Positions 36,406 to 47,968 are shown, counted from the first letter of the stretch. The stretch is DNA of 64,000 nucleotides from Arsukibacterium tuosuense (GCF_900215315.1 NZ_OBEB01000005.1:248001-312000), one strand, 5' to 3'. Numbers and translations are program-made. Notes: generated from the letters alone by a model not told the origin.

Positions 36406-37821
36406 ATGTATAGCACCAGTTTAAGCTTAAAAGCCCTGTTACTGAGTGTGTTGCTGGCCTTCAGCTTCAATGCTAAAGCCAGTGAGTCTCTGTCGCAGGC
36501 AGAACTGGACCAGATACTTGCACCGGTCGCCTTGTATCCGGATACCGTCCTGACCCATGTGCTGATCGCGGCCACCTACCCGTTGGAAGTGGTACAGGCT
36601 GCCCGCTGGTCAGAGCGCAACCCCGACCTGAGCGGTGATGCTGCTGTGCAGGCCGTTGCCGCCGAGGACTGGGAACCCAGTGTGAAAGCGCTGGTTGCTT
36701 TTCCTGATTTGCTGCAGCGACTCAGTGACGATTTGGACTGGACTCAGCAACTCGGTGAAATGTTTTTAACCGACGAGGCAGCAGTACTGGCCAGTATTCA
36801 ACAACTGCGGGAACGTGCTTATCAGCAAGGTTCGTTAGATAAAATGAAGCACCTAACAGTGCAGCGCGAGCGCGAGGTAATTGTTATTGAACCGCGCCGG
36901 CCCGAAGTGATTTACGTGCCTTATTATGACACCCGGGTAGTATATGGTAACTGGTGGTGGTCATCGTATCCTCCGGTATATTGGCATGCGCCCCGGGGCT
37001 TTCATGTCAGTAGCCATTTTTACTGGGGCCCCAGCTTTACGGTACGGCCATCGTTTTACTTTAGTATTTTTGACTGGCATCACCGCCATATCGTAGTTAA
37101 TCATCACTATTATCATAAACCGCCGCGTTATTACCCGCGTCGTAACAAGCATTATACTGATGCCCGGCGCTGGCAGCACGACAGCTACCACAGACGCGGC
37201 GTGCATTACCGGCACGAAGTGTTAAACCGGCAGCATAACTTTGGCTATGCCCGCCAGGTCAGCAAAGAATACCGGGCAGAAACAGGCAAGCGTCGGGAGC
37301 AGCAACATCGCAACCAGTACAATACTAACCAGCAAAGTCGTGAACATACCGGTACGCAGCGTCCTGCTATGCAGAGGCGTACCGCTGAACAGGTGAATTT
37401 ACGGCAGGCTCCTGCAGCGACCGCCAGCCGCCAACTAAACAACCAGCAGCGGGCTGAACGGAGTGAGCGTGCAGAGCGGCCGCAGTTTAACAGCCGCGAA
37501 CAACAGGCAAACCGGCAGCAGCAAGTAAGGACGACGGTAACCCGGCCAATGGAAAGCAGCGCCGCGAAGCATGCTGAACGGCAGCAGTTGGTGCGCCAGC
37601 CGCAAGCACGGCCGGAGCAGCGGACAACCCCGGTAACCCGGCCGGAGCCACAGGTTCAGCGCAGCCAGCCGCAACGTCAGGTGCAACCACAACGCCAGGT
37701 ACAACCGCAACGTCAGGTGCAACCGCAACGTCAGGTGCAGCCACAACGCCAGGTGCAACGACCGACTCCCAGCGTCAGTCGTGAAGTACGCAGCAGCCGC
37801 GACGCCCGCAGTATTCAGTAG
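36406..37821 (+). CDS. DUF3300 envelope protein with low-complexity C-terminus
   Basis: 471 residues from the ATG at 36406, which has GGAGG 9 bases upstream; the frame extends 20 codons further without a signal-like start. The signal peptide ends near NAKA-SE. DUF3300 (about 25-190): LDQILAPVALYPDTVLTHVLIAATYP, then VVQAARW...NPDL, then RPEVIYVPYYDTRVVYG. A Trp/Tyr/His-rich segment (HHRHIVVNHHYYHKPPRYYPRR) is followed by about 200 residues rich in Gln, Arg and Pro ending in a hexapeptide repeat. E. coli YacH is a relative; function unknown. The tail is probably disordered, cationic and possibly polyanion-binding. A terminator follows. Confidence 0.88.
   Translation: MYSTSLSLKALLLSVLLAFSFNAKASESLSQAELDQILAPVALYPDTVLTHVLIAATYPLEVVQAARWSERNPDLSGDAAVQAVAAEDWEPSVKALVAFPDLLQRLSDDLDWTQQLGEMFLTDEAAVLASIQQLRERAYQQGSLDKMKHLTVQREREVIVIEPRRPEVIYVPYYDTRVVYGNWWWSSYPPVYWHAPRGFHVSSHFYWGPSFTVRPSFYFSIFDWHHRHIVVNHHYYHKPPRYYPRRNKHYTDARRWQHDSYHRRGVHYRHEVLNRQHNFGYARQVSKEYRAETGKRREQQHRNQYNTNQQSREHTGTQRPAMQRRTAEQVNLRQAPAATASRQLNNQQRAERSERAERPQFNSREQQANRQQQVRTTVTRPMESSAAKHAERQQLVRQPQARPEQRTTPVTRPEPQVQRSQPQRQVQPQRQVQPQRQVQPQRQVQPQRQVQRPTPSVSREVRSSRDARSIQ
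37672..37761. repeat. 18-bp tandem repeat, about five copies, in the DUF3300 gene
   Basis: Units of the form CAACGYCAGGTRCARCCR start at 37672, 37690, 37708, 37726 and 37744. Each encodes QRQVQP, with third-base differences between copies. The unit length keeps the frame, so copy-number change would only lengthen the cationic tail. Confidence 0.9.
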
Positions 37822-37841
37822 TTGGCATTAGTCGGTTATTT

Positions 37842-37869
37842 AGCCAGGGTAATAAACCCTGGCTTTTTT
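37842..37869 (+). terminator. Rho-independent terminator after the DUF3300 gene
   Basis: AGCCAGGGT (37842-37850) pairs perfectly with ACCCTGGCT (37856-37864) around a 5-base loop, followed by a run of T. Confidence 0.92.
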
Positions 37870-37969
37870 ATTGCGACTAAAGTTGGGGCTGGCACTGTGT
37901 TCGGCAGTGCTTTACAGTATTACTTACTGTTGATCTGCAAATAAAGCAACTAAATCAGGTAAAGCATCT

Positions 37970-39817
37970 ATGGCCACCGCTTCGCTCAACTGGCAGCAGC
38001 TGCTTAAGTCAGGCAACCGCATCTTTATTGGCTCACATGCTGCCGTGCCGACAGCTCTTATCGATGATTTAATCAATCATGCCAATAGTCTGCATGATAT
38101 TGAAATTGTCCAGCTGGTCACCCTGGCCGATAACAAATGGGCCGAGCCGCAATATCAGCATTTATTTAAGGTAAACACCTTCTTTATTGGTGGCGAAAAA
38201 ATCCGTCAGGCTGTTGCCGAAGGCCGCGCTGACTATACCCCCTGCTTTATGACCGATATACCAGCACTATTTACCGATGGCGTGCTGCCGTTAGACGCCG
38301 CACTTATTATGGTAAGCCCGGCAGACGAACATGGTTATCATTCGCTCGGGGTATCGGTAGATGTGGTCGCAGCAGCTGCTAAAGCGGCAAAAACTGTTAT
38401 TGCTCAGGTTAACCCGCAAATGCCGATTACCTATGGTCAGTCGTTTATCCATCGGGATGATATCGACACCTTTTACTATGCTGATCAGGCGCTGCCAGAA
38501 GCGGCAATGCCGGAGCTGGATGCGCGTACCGAGCGAATTGGCCAGTATGTGTCACTACTGGTGGAAGATGGCGCCACCGTGCAGCTGGGGGTCGGTCGCA
38601 TTTGTGCTGCGGTCACACGTTACCTGAGTAACCATAAAGATTTAGGCCTGCACAGTGAAATGATCACTGACGGCGTACTGGAACTGATTAAAAAAGGCGT
38701 GATTAACAACCGGCGCAAAACCTTCCACCCTGGTAAAAGTGTGGTCAGTTTCTGCATTGGCAGTAAGGCGTTGTATCAGTTTGTCGATCAGAATCCGCAT
38801 ATCGGCTTTTACCCCAGCGAATATGTCAACTCTCCGGCCAATATTGCCCGCAACGATAAAATGGTCGCGATTAACAGTGCCATCGAGGTCGACCTGACCG
38901 GTCAGGTGGTATCAGATTCGATTGGTCACCATTTTTACAGCGGTATTGGCGGCCAGGTCGACTTTAGCCGCGGCGCATCGATGAGCAACGGCGGCAAACC
39001 GATTATTGCCCTGCCCTCTACCGCCAAAAATGGCACTATCTCCAGGATAGTTCCGCATATCCGGCAAGGCGCCGGGGTGGTCACCAGTCGTGGCCATGTT
39101 CATTATGTGGTCACCGAATTTGGCGTGGCGTCATTGCGCGGTAAAAGTGTCCGTGAGCGGGCACTGGAGCTGATCAGAGTAGCCCACCCGAAGTTTCGCA
39201 GCCAGTTGCTGGCCGAAGTACGCAAATTTTACTGGGTGCCGCATTACCAGATCCAGACCCCGGTTGAGGTTGCCGAACTTGGGGCTGTTGGTTTTAAAGA
39301 GCTACAGATTAACGGTGAAAGCTTTGATTTACGCCCCTTAAACCCCTCTGATGAACGCCGGTTGCAGGAGTTTTTCTACTCCCACACCAAAGAAACCCTG
39401 CAAATGCGCTACAACACGGTACCTACCCAGATGAGCCGGGAGAAATCCTGCACCCTGGTCAGTGTTGATCAAACGCAAGACTTAGCCCTGTGCATTGTGA
39501 AGCAAAAAGGCTCGGTGGTAGAAATTCAGGCCATTGGTCGCTACTACCTGATTAAAGACAATAATAGCTGCGAAGTCGCCTTTGTTACCCGGGAAAAACA
39601 TCAGGGCAAAGGCATGGCAAAAACGCTGTTGCAGGAAATGATTGATATTGCCGGCAGCCGGAAACTAAGCAAAATGTTCGCCTATGTCCGGGCTGAAAAT
39701 AAACCGATGCTCAGCGTTTTTACCAAAGCCGGTTTTAAACGTAAAGGTTATGACGACCCAAGCGAAGTTTTTCTGGAACTTGATTTAGCAGCTGTGCCAG
39801 CCAAAGGAGCCAACTGA
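37970..39817 (+). CDS. Acetyl-CoA hydrolase/transferase fused to a GNAT acetyltransferase
   Basis: 615 residues. Residues 1-430 are a CoA-transferase of the acetyl-CoA hydrolase (Ach1/Cat1) family: VGRICAAVTRYL, ITDGVLELIKKGVI, YSGIGGQVDFSRGAS, IALPSTAKNGTISRIVPHI, VHYVVTEFGVASLRGKS. The probable active-site Glu falls in the EYVNSP region, but the exact residue was not assigned. Residues about 450-605 form a GNAT domain with VTREKHQGKGMAKTLLQEM as its acetyl-CoA motif. The fusion could produce and use acyl-CoA for acylation of a protein or small molecule. Its stop overlaps the start of a histone-deacetylase-family gene by one base, so synthesis and removal of an acyl group may be coupled. Substrates are unknown. 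Confidence 0.88.
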   Translation: MATASLNWQQLLKSGNRIFIGSHAAVPTALIDDLINHANSLHDIEIVQLVTLADNKWAEPQYQHLFKVNTFFIGGEKIRQAVAEGRADYTPCFMTDIPALFTDGVLPLDAALIMVSPADEHGYHSLGVSVDVVAAAAKAAKTVIAQVNPQMPITYGQSFIHRDDIDTFYYADQALPEAAMPELDARTERIGQYVSLLVEDGATVQLGVGRICAAVTRYLSNHKDLGLHSEMITDGVLELIKKGVINNRRKTFHPGKSVVSFCIGSKALYQFVDQNPHIGFYPSEYVNSPANIARNDKMVAINSAIEVDLTGQVVSDSIGHHFYSGIGGQVDFSRGASMSNGGKPIIALPSTAKNGTISRIVPHIRQGAGVVTSRGHVHYVVTEFGVASLRGKSVRERALELIRVAHPKFRSQLLAEVRKFYWVPHYQIQTPVEVAELGAVGFKELQINGESFDLRPLNPSDERRLQEFFYSHTKETLQMRYNTVPTQMSREKSCTLVSVDQTQDLALCIVKQKGSVVEIQAIGRYYLIKDNNSCEVAFVTREKHQGKGMAKTLLQEMIDIAGSRKLSKMFAYVRAENKPMLSVFTKAGFKRKGYDDPSEVFLELDLAAVPAKGAN

Positions 39818-40734
39818 TGGCCATTACTGTGTTTAGTCATGCTATTTGCCGTCAGCATGTTGCTGGCGACGATCACCCGGAATGCCCGGCGCGGCTGGAT
39901 GCGATAAACGACCAGCTGATCCGCTCCGGTCTCGATTATATTTTGCAGCAAAAAGATGCCAGCCCGGCCAGCAAAACCGACTTATGCCGGGCTCATAGTA
40001 CGCTGTACGTCAGCGAACTGTATGCCAAAGCACCGGCAGATGGCCATATCTGGCTTGATCCTGATACTCAGATGATGAACAAAACCCTGCAGGCGGCGCT
40101 GTACGCTGCCGGCAGCGGCATTAATGCCGTAGACGAAGTGATGCAGGCCAGCGATAAGCAGGCATTTTGTGCCATTCGCCCGCCCGGACACCACGCTACC
40201 CATGACCAGGCAATGGGCTTTTGCTTTTTTAATAATATCGCCATTGCGGCCGAATATGCGCTGAACCAGTATTCGCTTAAGCGGGTGGCTATTGTCGATT
40301 TTGACGTGCACCACGGTAACGGTACCGAAGATATTTTTAAAAACGAGCCCCGGGTACTTTTTTGCTCGTCTTTTGAATATCCGCTGTATCCACATACCGG
40401 CGCAGATACCGTGTCAGACCATATCATTAACCTGCCGCTACCGGGTGGCTGCAAAGCCAGTCAGTGGCGGGCAGCAGTCAGCAGCGAATGGCTGCCGGCA
40501 CTGGATGCCTTTGCCCCGGAGCTTATCCTGGTTTCCGCCGGTTTTGATGGCCATGCCGAAGATGATATGGCGCACTTTATGTTGCGCGAAGACGACTATC
40601 ACTGGCTGGCAACCGAGCTGAAAAGCCTGGCGAATAAACACTGCCAGGGCCGGGTAGTGGCGATGCTGGAAGGCGGTTATGCGTTAAGTGCGCTTGGCCG
40701 CAGTGTTGTGGCCTTCTTAAAAGGGCTGATGTAA
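39817..40734 (+). CDS. Histone deacetylase family protein (acetylpolyamine/acetyl-lysine amidohydrolase-like)
   Basis: 305 residues with the class II HDAC fold: start FSHAICRQHVAGDDHPECPARLDAI, active-site PPGHHATHDQAMGFCFFNN, zinc ligands in IVDFDVHHGNGTEDIF and SAGFDGHAEDDM, then EGGYALSALG. All catalytic His and Asp residues are present. Such bacterial enzymes deacetylate lysines, polyamines or other acylamines. Translationally coupled to the CoA-transferase/GNAT fusion, which makes a matched acylation-deacylation pair plausible. Confidence 0.93.
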   Translation: MAITVFSHAICRQHVAGDDHPECPARLDAINDQLIRSGLDYILQQKDASPASKTDLCRAHSTLYVSELYAKAPADGHIWLDPDTQMMNKTLQAALYAAGSGINAVDEVMQASDKQAFCAIRPPGHHATHDQAMGFCFFNNIAIAAEYALNQYSLKRVAIVDFDVHHGNGTEDIFKNEPRVLFCSSFEYPLYPHTGADTVSDHIINLPLPGGCKASQWRAAVSSEWLPALDAFAPELILVSAGFDGHAEDDMAHFMLREDDYHWLATELKSLANKHCQGRVVAMLEGGYALSALGRSVVAFLKGLM

Positions 40735-40897
40735 GCAATATCCAGCCTGATAAACCAGGCGCTTAGCCTGATTTTTATTGATGCAGAACAAAGTTACCGG
40801 CTGAATATCGATAATGCCGGTTTTTTATTGATCCAGACCAATATTCTGTTTTGGCCAACGCGCACAATTGCTCCAGAACTCAACTGTGGAGCACTTT

Positions 40898-41596
40898 ATG
40901 AAAACCTCATTACTCGCTATTCCTGTTATCTCTCTGTTAGCTGCCGCCCCTGCTTTTGCTGATTTTTCTGTCAATATCGGCGCCATTAATGTATCGCCGG
41001 ATGACAGTAGCACCAGCTTAAATGTCATTGAGCAAGTTGCTGGCTTACCGAATGGCTCAACTGCGCTGGCTGTCGACAGCAACACCCAGTTAGGCCTGAC
41101 ATTTGATTACCGGATAAAACCTAACTGGGCAGTGCAGTTAATTGCAGCCACCCCGTTCAGTCATGACATCACCGTTAAAGGTTCAGCCATCGACGGCCTG
41201 AAGGTAGGCAAAACCAAACACCTGCCACCTACCCTGCTGGCACAGTATCACTTTATGCCAGAGCATCAGACTTTTGACCCCTTCGTCGGCGTAGGTCTTA
41301 ACTACACTATCTTCTTTGATGAACAGATTGATAACCAGTTAAAAGATACGCTGCAGGCACTGAACGTTACCAGTGCGGATGACAGTGTTACCTTAAAAGC
41401 CAAAAGCTCGTTTGGCTTAGCACTGCAAGCCGGGGTAAATATTAAACTCAGCGACACCCTGGGTGTCCATATGATGGTCAGCAAAATGGACATTGATACC
41501 ACCGGCCGGGTGCAGGTAAACGGCACCACAGTGCAAAGCGTTAATATCAATATCGACCCTTACGTGGCGATGATTGGCCTGCGCTGGACGCTGTAA
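40898..41596 (+). CDS. ompW: OmpW-family outer membrane protein
   Basis: 232 residues from the ATG at 40898, with GTGGAG 8 bases before it. The signal peptide ends AFA-DF. The mature protein is an eight-strand barrel with OmpW motifs: LGLTFDYRIKPNWAVQLIAATPFSHDI, then LPPTLLAQYHF, and FVGVGLNYTIFF with the terminal strand YVAMIGLRWTL ending in an aromatic or Leu residue. OmpW forms a narrow hydrophobic channel, used for small hydrophobic solutes and stress survival. Monocistronic with a perfect terminator. Confidence 0.92.
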   Translation: MKTSLLAIPVISLLAAAPAFADFSVNIGAINVSPDDSSTSLNVIEQVAGLPNGSTALAVDSNTQLGLTFDYRIKPNWAVQLIAATPFSHDITVKGSAIDGLKVGKTKHLPPTLLAQYHFMPEHQTFDPFVGVGLNYTIFFDEQIDNQLKDTLQALNVTSADDSVTLKAKSSFGLALQAGVNIKLSDTLGVHMMVSKMDIDTTGRVQVNGTTVQSVNINIDPYVAMIGLRWTL

Positions 41597-41636
41597 TCCA
41601 CCTCGAAGCAGTATTGACAGTTAAATTCAGCGATAA

Positions 41637-41662
41637 AAAAACCCTGCAAATGCAGGGTTTTT
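41637..41662. terminator. Bidirectional terminator between ompW and purL
   Basis: A 12-bp perfect stem (41637-41648 with 41651-41662) consists of AAAAACCCTGCA and its complement around a 2-base gap. The T runs on both strands let it serve both convergent genes. Confidence 0.93.
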
Positions 41663-41681
41663 CGTTACTGTAAAAGAGGTA

Positions 41682-44600
41682 TTACCCCAGCCAGACCCGG
41701 GCGTTGCGGAACATCCGCATCCACGGGCTGTCTTCCTGCCACTCATCCGGGTGCCAGGAGTTGGCTACGGTGCGGAATACCCGCTCCGGGTGCGGCATCA
41801 TAATGCTGACCCGGCCATCGGTGGTGGTCAGTGCGGTAATACCCGCTGGCGAGCCATTCGGGTTAGCCGGGTACTGTTCGGTAACCTTGCCAAAGTTGTC
41901 GACAAAACGCATCGCCACGGTGCCGCTGTGGTTGGCCTTAGCAAAGGCCTCGCTGCTGGCAAACTCGGCATGACCTTCACCATGGGAGACCGCAATTGGC
42001 ATCCGTGAGCCCGCCATGCCACTGAAAAACAGCGACGGGCTTTGCTGAATTTCGACCAGGCTGAAGCGGGCTTCAAACCGCTCTGACTTGTTACGCACAA
42101 AGTGCGGCCACAACTCGGCACCCGGGATCAGGCTTTTCAAATTCGACATCATCTGACAACCATTACACACCCCCAGCGAGAAGGTCGTTGGCCGCTCAAA
42201 AAACGCCGCAAACTGGGCCCGGGCAATGTCATTAAACAACACAGATTTCGCCCAGCCTTCACCGGCACCCAATACGTCACCATAGGAGAAACCACCACAG
42301 GCAGCTAAGCCGTTAAAGTCACTGAGTTTTACCCGGCCAGCGAGAATATCACTCATATGGACATCAACTGCGCTAAAACCTGCCCGGTTAAAGGCGGCAG
42401 CCATTTCCAGGTGCGAGTTAACGCCTTGTTCGCGTAATATTGCCACTCTCGGCGCAGCCCCTTTTAAAATAACAGGCGCTGCAACATCTTCATTTAGATC
42501 GAAGCTGAGTTTGACATTAAGACCCGGATCAGTGTCATCGGCTTTGCTTGTGAACTCCTGCAAGGCACCTGCCGGGTTATCCCGTAACGCCTGCATCCGA
42601 TAAGTGGTTTCGGCCCAGATACAACGTAAGCGGGTCCGGCTATCACTGAAGAGCTCGTCGTCACCACGGCTGAACCGCAGACTGTCGCTGGCTGTGACCG
42701 GACCAAGGGTATGGCTGCATGCCGCCAGTTTGTGTTGTGCCAACACCTGCTGCACATAAGTCAGATCGCTATCAGCAACCTGAATCACCGCTCCCGGCTC
42801 CTCGCTGAACAGAATAGCCAAATCGTCTTCGCCCAGGCTGGCAATATCAGCGTTAAAACCGGCTTTACCGGCAAAAGCCATTTCAGCCAGGGTTACCAGC
42901 AAACCACCGTCTGAACGGTCGTGATAGGCCAGCAGTTTCTGCTCGCGTAACAATTGCTGCACCGCAGCAAAGAAATTAAGTAACAACTCCGGGCTGTCTA
43001 AGTCGGCCGGAGTATCGCCCAGTTGTTTATAAACCTGCGTTAAACAAGAGCCTCCTAACCGATTGGCGCCCTGGCCTAAATCAATCAGCAGCAGGCTGCT
43101 GTCACCTTTGTCGGTGCGAAGCTGTGGCGTTACCGTCTTACGGATATCTTCTACCCGGCCAAAGGCGGTAATCACTAATGACATCGGTGAGGTAACCGCC
43201 TGCTCTGCGCCATTTTGCTGCCATTTGGTTTTCATCGACATTGAGTCTTTACCCACCGGAATGGTGACTTCAAGCGCCGGACATAACTCTTCGCCAATGG
43301 CTTTTACTGCGGCATATAAGCCAGCGTCTTCGCCCGGGTGACCGGCAGCAGACATCCAGTTGGCTGACAATTTAATTCGTTTTAAATCGCCAATATCGCT
43401 ACAGGCAATATTAGTTATGGCTTCGGCCACCGCCAGCCGGGCTGACGCTGCAAAATCCAGCAACGCCACCGGCGTGCGCTCGCCCATCGCCATGGCTTCA
43501 CCATGATAAGTATCGTAGCTGGCTGCAGTGATACCACAGTTGGCTACCGGCACCTGCCAGGGGCCAACCATCTGATCGCGCGCCACCAGGCCGGTTACCG
43601 TGCGATCGCCAATGGTCACCAGAAAGGTTTTCTCAGCAATAGCCGGCAGGCGCAACAAGCGCTCAGCCGCATTGGCAATAGTGATACCGTCTCGGTTTAA
43701 CGGCTTACCAACGGCTTTGGCACTTTGCACATCACGGTGCATTTTCGGTGCTTTGCCCAGCAATACGCTCAGCGGTAAGTCTATAGGTGTATTACCAAAA
43801 TGTTTATCAGTTAAGGTAAGGTGTTGCTCACTGGTTGCCTCGCCCACTACCGCATAAGGTGCGCGCTCACGCTGACAAATTTGTTCAAACACCGCCATTT
43901 TTTCCGGTGGAATGGCCATAACGTAGCGTTCCTGCGACTCGTTACACCATATCTGCAACGGCGACATGCCAGGCTCATCATTGGGTACGTTGCGTAGCTC
44001 AAACTTACCACCAACGCCGCCATCGTTCACCAGCTCAGGGAAGGCATTCGATAAACCACCGGCGCCAACATCGTGAATAAAGCAAATGGGGTTATCGTCC
44101 CCCAACTGCCAGCAGCAGTCGATTACTTCCTGACAGCGCCGCTCGATTTCCGGGTTTTCCCGTTGTACTGAGGCGAAGTCGAGATCTTCTGCCGACTGGC
44201 CTGAAGCCATTGACGAAGCCGCACCACCGCCTAAACCAATGTTCATGGCAGGGCCACCCAGCACCACCAGCTTAGCACCCGGCGGTAACACGCCTTTTTG
44301 GACGTGATCAGCACGGATATTACCGAGGCCACCGGCAATCATAATAGGTTTATGGTAACCGCGTACTTCTTCACCATTGTGGCTGGTTACCTTTTCTTCA
44401 TAGGTACGGAAGTAACCGTTAATGGCAGGCCGGCCAAATTCATTGTTGAAGGCCGCACCACCTAACGGGCCCTCCAGCATAATATCCAGTGCGCTGACAA
44501 TCCGCTCTGGTTTACCAAAATCTGTTTCCCACGGTTGCTGAAAACCTGGGATCCGTAGGTTTGATACCGAAAAACCAACCAGGCCGGCTTTTGGCTTAGA

Positions 44601-45575
44601 GCCAATACCGGTAGCACCTTCATCGCGAATTTCACCACCAGAGCCCGTCGCGGCACCCGGGTATGGCGAAATCGCCGTTGGATGGTTATGGGTTTCCACC
44701 TTCATCAGAATATGAATATCTTCATGGTGGTAATTGTATTCGCCAGTGTCCGGCACCGGGAAAAAGCGGCCGGCAGCCGAGCCGGTCATTACCGCGGCAT
44801 TATCTTTATAGGCTGACAACACGTAATCCGGGGTCTGCTCAAAGGTATTTTTAATCATTTTGAACAAGGATTTAGGCTGAACAACGCCGTCAATGGTCCA
44901 GTCGGCGTTAAAGATTTTATGCCGGCAGTGTTCAGAGTTAGCCTGGGCAAACATATAGAGCTCGATATCGTTCGGGTTACGGCCCAGCTGCTGAAAATTA
45001 CTGACCAGATAGTCAATTTCATCATCAGCCAGTGCCAGGCCCATTGCCATATTGGCCACTGAGAGCGCCTGACGGCCACCCTTTATGATATCTACCGAGC
45101 TTAAACCCGCAGGCGCTGCGTGCTGAAATAATGCCACGGCCTGGTCGAACTCGGTGAAGACCACTTCCATCATCCGGTCATGCAGCAAACCACTGACAGT
45201 ATGAAGTTCACTATCAGTTAAGTTGCGGCTGCTTTCAATATAGTAAGCAATACCACGCTCTAACCGCCTGATTTTACTAAGACCACAATTATGGGCAATA
45301 TCACTGGCTTTGGACGACCAAGGCGAAATAGTACCGGGACGTGGGGTAACCAATAATAGCTTGCCAACTGGCTCATGACTGGCAATAGCCGGGCCGTAAG
45401 TTAACAGTTTATCCAGGGTGCTTTGCTCGTCACTACTCAGGGCAGCGCTGTTTTCGGCAAAGTGCATATACTCGGCGTAAATGGTGATTACCGGCAAAGT
45501 GCGCTCAGCAAATTGGTCAAGTAACTTGGCTATTCGGAATTCGGACAGTGCAGGTGCACCACGCAGGATCAACAT
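41682..45575 (-). CDS. purL: Phosphoribosylformylglycinamidine synthase
   Basis: 1297 residues, the large single-chain proteobacterial form (E. coli 1295). N-terminal PurS-like domain, then two AIRS-like halves ([52 protein letters not shown]) and a C-terminal glutaminase: [15 protein letters not shown] with the nucleophile Cys, plus the His in SHGEGHAEF and MPHPERVFR. It catalyses ATP- and Gln-dependent conversion of FGAR to FGAM in purine synthesis. TATAAT on the minus strand (45627-45632) could be its -10. No clear PurR box is seen. Divergent from mltF. Confidence 0.98.
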   Translation of the reverse strand: MLILRGAPALSEFRIAKLLDQFAERTLPVITIYAEYMHFAENSAALSSDEQSTLDKLLTYGPAIASHEPVGKLLLVTPRPGTISPWSSKASDIAHNCGLSKIRRLERGIAYYIESSRNLTDSELHTVSGLLHDRMMEVVFTEFDQAVALFQHAAPAGLSSVDIIKGGRQALSVANMAMGLALADDEIDYLVSNFQQLGRNPNDIELYMFAQANSEHCRHKIFNADWTIDGVVQPKSLFKMIKNTFEQTPDYVLSAYKDNAAVMTGSAAGRFFPVPDTGEYNYHHEDIHILMKVETHNHPTAISPYPGAATGSGGEIRDEGATGIGSKPKAGLVGFSVSNLRIPGFQQPWETDFGKPERIVSALDIMLEGPLGGAAFNNEFGRPAINGYFRTYEEKVTSHNGEEVRGYHKPIMIAGGLGNIRADHVQKGVLPPGAKLVVLGGPAMNIGLGGGAASSMASGQSAEDLDFASVQRENPEIERRCQEVIDCCWQLGDDNPICFIHDVGAGGLSNAFPELVNDGGVGGKFELRNVPNDEPGMSPLQIWCNESQERYVMAIPPEKMAVFEQICQRERAPYAVVGEATSEQHLTLTDKHFGNTPIDLPLSVLLGKAPKMHRDVQSAKAVGKPLNRDGITIANAAERLLRLPAIAEKTFLVTIGDRTVTGLVARDQMVGPWQVPVANCGITAASYDTYHGEAMAMGERTPVALLDFAASARLAVAEAITNIACSDIGDLKRIKLSANWMSAAGHPGEDAGLYAAVKAIGEELCPALEVTIPVGKDSMSMKTKWQQNGAEQAVTSPMSLVITAFGRVEDIRKTVTPQLRTDKGDSSLLLIDLGQGANRLGGSCLTQVYKQLGDTPADLDSPELLLNFFAAVQQLLREQKLLAYHDRSDGGLLVTLAEMAFAGKAGFNADIASLGEDDLAILFSEEPGAVIQVADSDLTYVQQVLAQHKLAACSHTLGPVTASDSLRFSRGDDELFSDSRTRLRCIWAETTYRMQALRDNPAGALQEFTSKADDTDPGLNVKLSFDLNEDVAAPVILKGAAPRVAILREQGVNSHLEMAAAFNRAGFSAVDVHMSDILAGRVKLSDFNGLAACGGFSYGDVLGAGEGWAKSVLFNDIARAQFAAFFERPTTFSLGVCNGCQMMSNLKSLIPGAELWPHFVRNKSERFEARFSLVEIQQSPSLFFSGMAGSRMPIAVSHGEGHAEFASSEAFAKANHSGTVAMRFVDNFGKVTEQYPANPNGSPAGITALTTTDGRVSIMMPHPERVFRTVANSWHPDEWQEDSPWMRMFRNARVWLG

Positions 45576-45725
45576 AGGCTAGGTTTCCGTTGGTTGAGCG
45601 TCGATGGAAGCTGATTTAAGCGCGCCATTATAAAGAAATTTAGCGCTAAGTGGTATGTGAAAAAACTGACTGCCCCGCTTAAGTTTGATATAACAGGCGT
45701 CACGGTAGTAAATTTCAGGTTCGGC

Positions 45726-47195
45726 ATGCAACTAAGGGTGCTTTTCTGGCTGGTAGTTTGCCTGCTTAGCGCATGTGCGCCGATGGCAGAACAGACATCA
45801 CAGCTTGACACAATTTATCAGCGCAACAGTTTGCGGGTTGGCTTATTGCATGGCCCAACCAGCTATTTTATTGGGGTTGACGGCCCAGCCGGCTTTGAAT
45901 ACGAACTGGCCCAGACCCTGGCACATCGGTTAGATGTTGAACTAGAGCTATTTCCCAGCTATCACCTGGATGAACTATTACAAAAACTGGATACCGGCCA
46001 GGTTGATTTTATTGCCGGTGGCCTAACCCTTACGCCCCAGCGGCTCAGTCGGTACCGGGCCGCACCGGCCTATCGTTGGATTAGCGAGTTACTGGTATTT
46101 CGGCAGGGTAATGACTGGCCGCGTTCGCTTGCTGATATTACCGAACCAATAGTCGTAATAAAAGACAGCAGCCATGCTCAGACCCTGGACAGGCTAAGCA
46201 ACGACCACCCTAACCTGCAATGGCTGGAGCAAAAAGATCTCGACGCCGACGATGTGCTGCAACTGGTGGTTGATGGCAGAATCCCTTATACCATTACCGA
46301 CTCGAACCAACTGGCTATTAACCGCCGCTTTTATCCCAATTTAAGTATTGGTTTTACGGTCAACGATAATCTGCCGGTTGCCTGGTTGCTGGCAGATAAT
46401 AATGACGACTCGCTGCTGACGGTGCTGATTGAGTTTTTTGGCAACATTTATCAAAGTGGTGAACTGATCACCCTGGAAGACCGCTATTTTGGCCATGTCA
46501 GTCAGTTCGACTATGTCGACACCCTGCAATATATTGATGCCATCAGCCAGACCCTGCCCGATTACCAAGGCCTGTTTATGCAGTACGCCGGTGAACTCGA
46601 CTGGCGCTTGTTGGCTGCATTGTCATATCAGGAGTCGCACTGGGATCCTAAAGCCCGCAGCCCAACCGGGGTGCGGGGCCTGATGATGCTGACCCTGCCA
46701 ACGGCTAAACAAATGGGTGTTAGTAGCAGGCTGGATCCGGAGCAAAGCATCAGAGGCGGTAGCCGTTATTTGCATCGTCTGGTCAGCCGGATCCCGGAGC
46801 GTATTGCTATGCCTGACCGGCTCTGGTTTGCCCTGGCATCGTATAATGTCGGTTGGGGCCATGTTGAAGATGCGCGTATCCTGACTCAGCAACAAGGCGC
46901 CGATCCGGACAAATGGCTGGAAGTAAAACAGCGCTTGCCACTGCTGCGGCAAAAAGCGGTTTATCAGCATACCCGTTATGGTTATGCCAGAGGCGATGAG
47001 GCCGTCACCTATGTAGAGAATATCCGCCGTTATTACGACACGCTGGTATGGACTGATGAAAAGCAACAGGCGGAACAGCGGCTCGAGCAGCAACGCTTAC
47101 GGTTAACTGAACTGCTGGTACCCGACACTACGGCGACTGGCTCTGAAGCGCAACCAGAGCCACAACCGGAACCACCGCAGGAAATTGAACGCTGA
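45726..47195 (+). CDS. mltF: Membrane-bound lytic murein transglycosylase F
   Basis: 489 residues from the ATG at 45726 (AGG 7 bases upstream); the frame extends to 45657 without a signal. The start MQLRVLFWLVVCLLSAC shows a lipobox with Cys17, so it should be a lipoprotein. An SBP_bac_3-type domain (about 35-265) follows with LRVGLLHGPTSYF, FEYELAQTLA and ITDSNQLAI. The C-terminal SLT domain has YQESHWDPKARSPTGVRGLMMLT, with the catalytic Glu in QES. It cleaves glycan strands to 1,6-anhydromuropeptides at the outer membrane. The low-complexity C-terminus (EAQPEPQPEPP) may sit in the periplasm. Confidence 0.94.
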   Translation: MQLRVLFWLVVCLLSACAPMAEQTSQLDTIYQRNSLRVGLLHGPTSYFIGVDGPAGFEYELAQTLAHRLDVELELFPSYHLDELLQKLDTGQVDFIAGGLTLTPQRLSRYRAAPAYRWISELLVFRQGNDWPRSLADITEPIVVIKDSSHAQTLDRLSNDHPNLQWLEQKDLDADDVLQLVVDGRIPYTITDSNQLAINRRFYPNLSIGFTVNDNLPVAWLLADNNDDSLLTVLIEFFGNIYQSGELITLEDRYFGHVSQFDYVDTLQYIDAISQTLPDYQGLFMQYAGELDWRLLAALSYQESHWDPKARSPTGVRGLMMLTLPTAKQMGVSSRLDPEQSIRGGSRYLHRLVSRIPERIAMPDRLWFALASYNVGWGHVEDARILTQQQGADPDKWLEVKQRLPLLRQKAVYQHTRYGYARGDEAVTYVENIRRYYDTLVWTDEKQQAEQRLEQQRLRLTELLVPDTTATGSEAQPEPQPEPPQEIER

Positions 47196-47301
47196 TTCGC
47201 TGACTTTATTGCTCCAGCTCTTGTTGTCCTGCTTGGCTGGCCCTATAGTATCCGCGTATTAACATTGCATTGGTAGTGTCAGAAAAAAACTCAGGTAAAT
47301 T

Positions 47302-47968
<667 letters not shown>

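Noticed and set aside
37672-37761. CRISPR-like repeats
   Set aside because: The units are head-to-tail without spacers and encode a hexapeptide repeat in frame.
45569-45811. 80-residue minus-strand ORF before purL
   Set aside because: It overlaps the mltF start and the purL promoter region, and has no family signal or ribosome-binding site.
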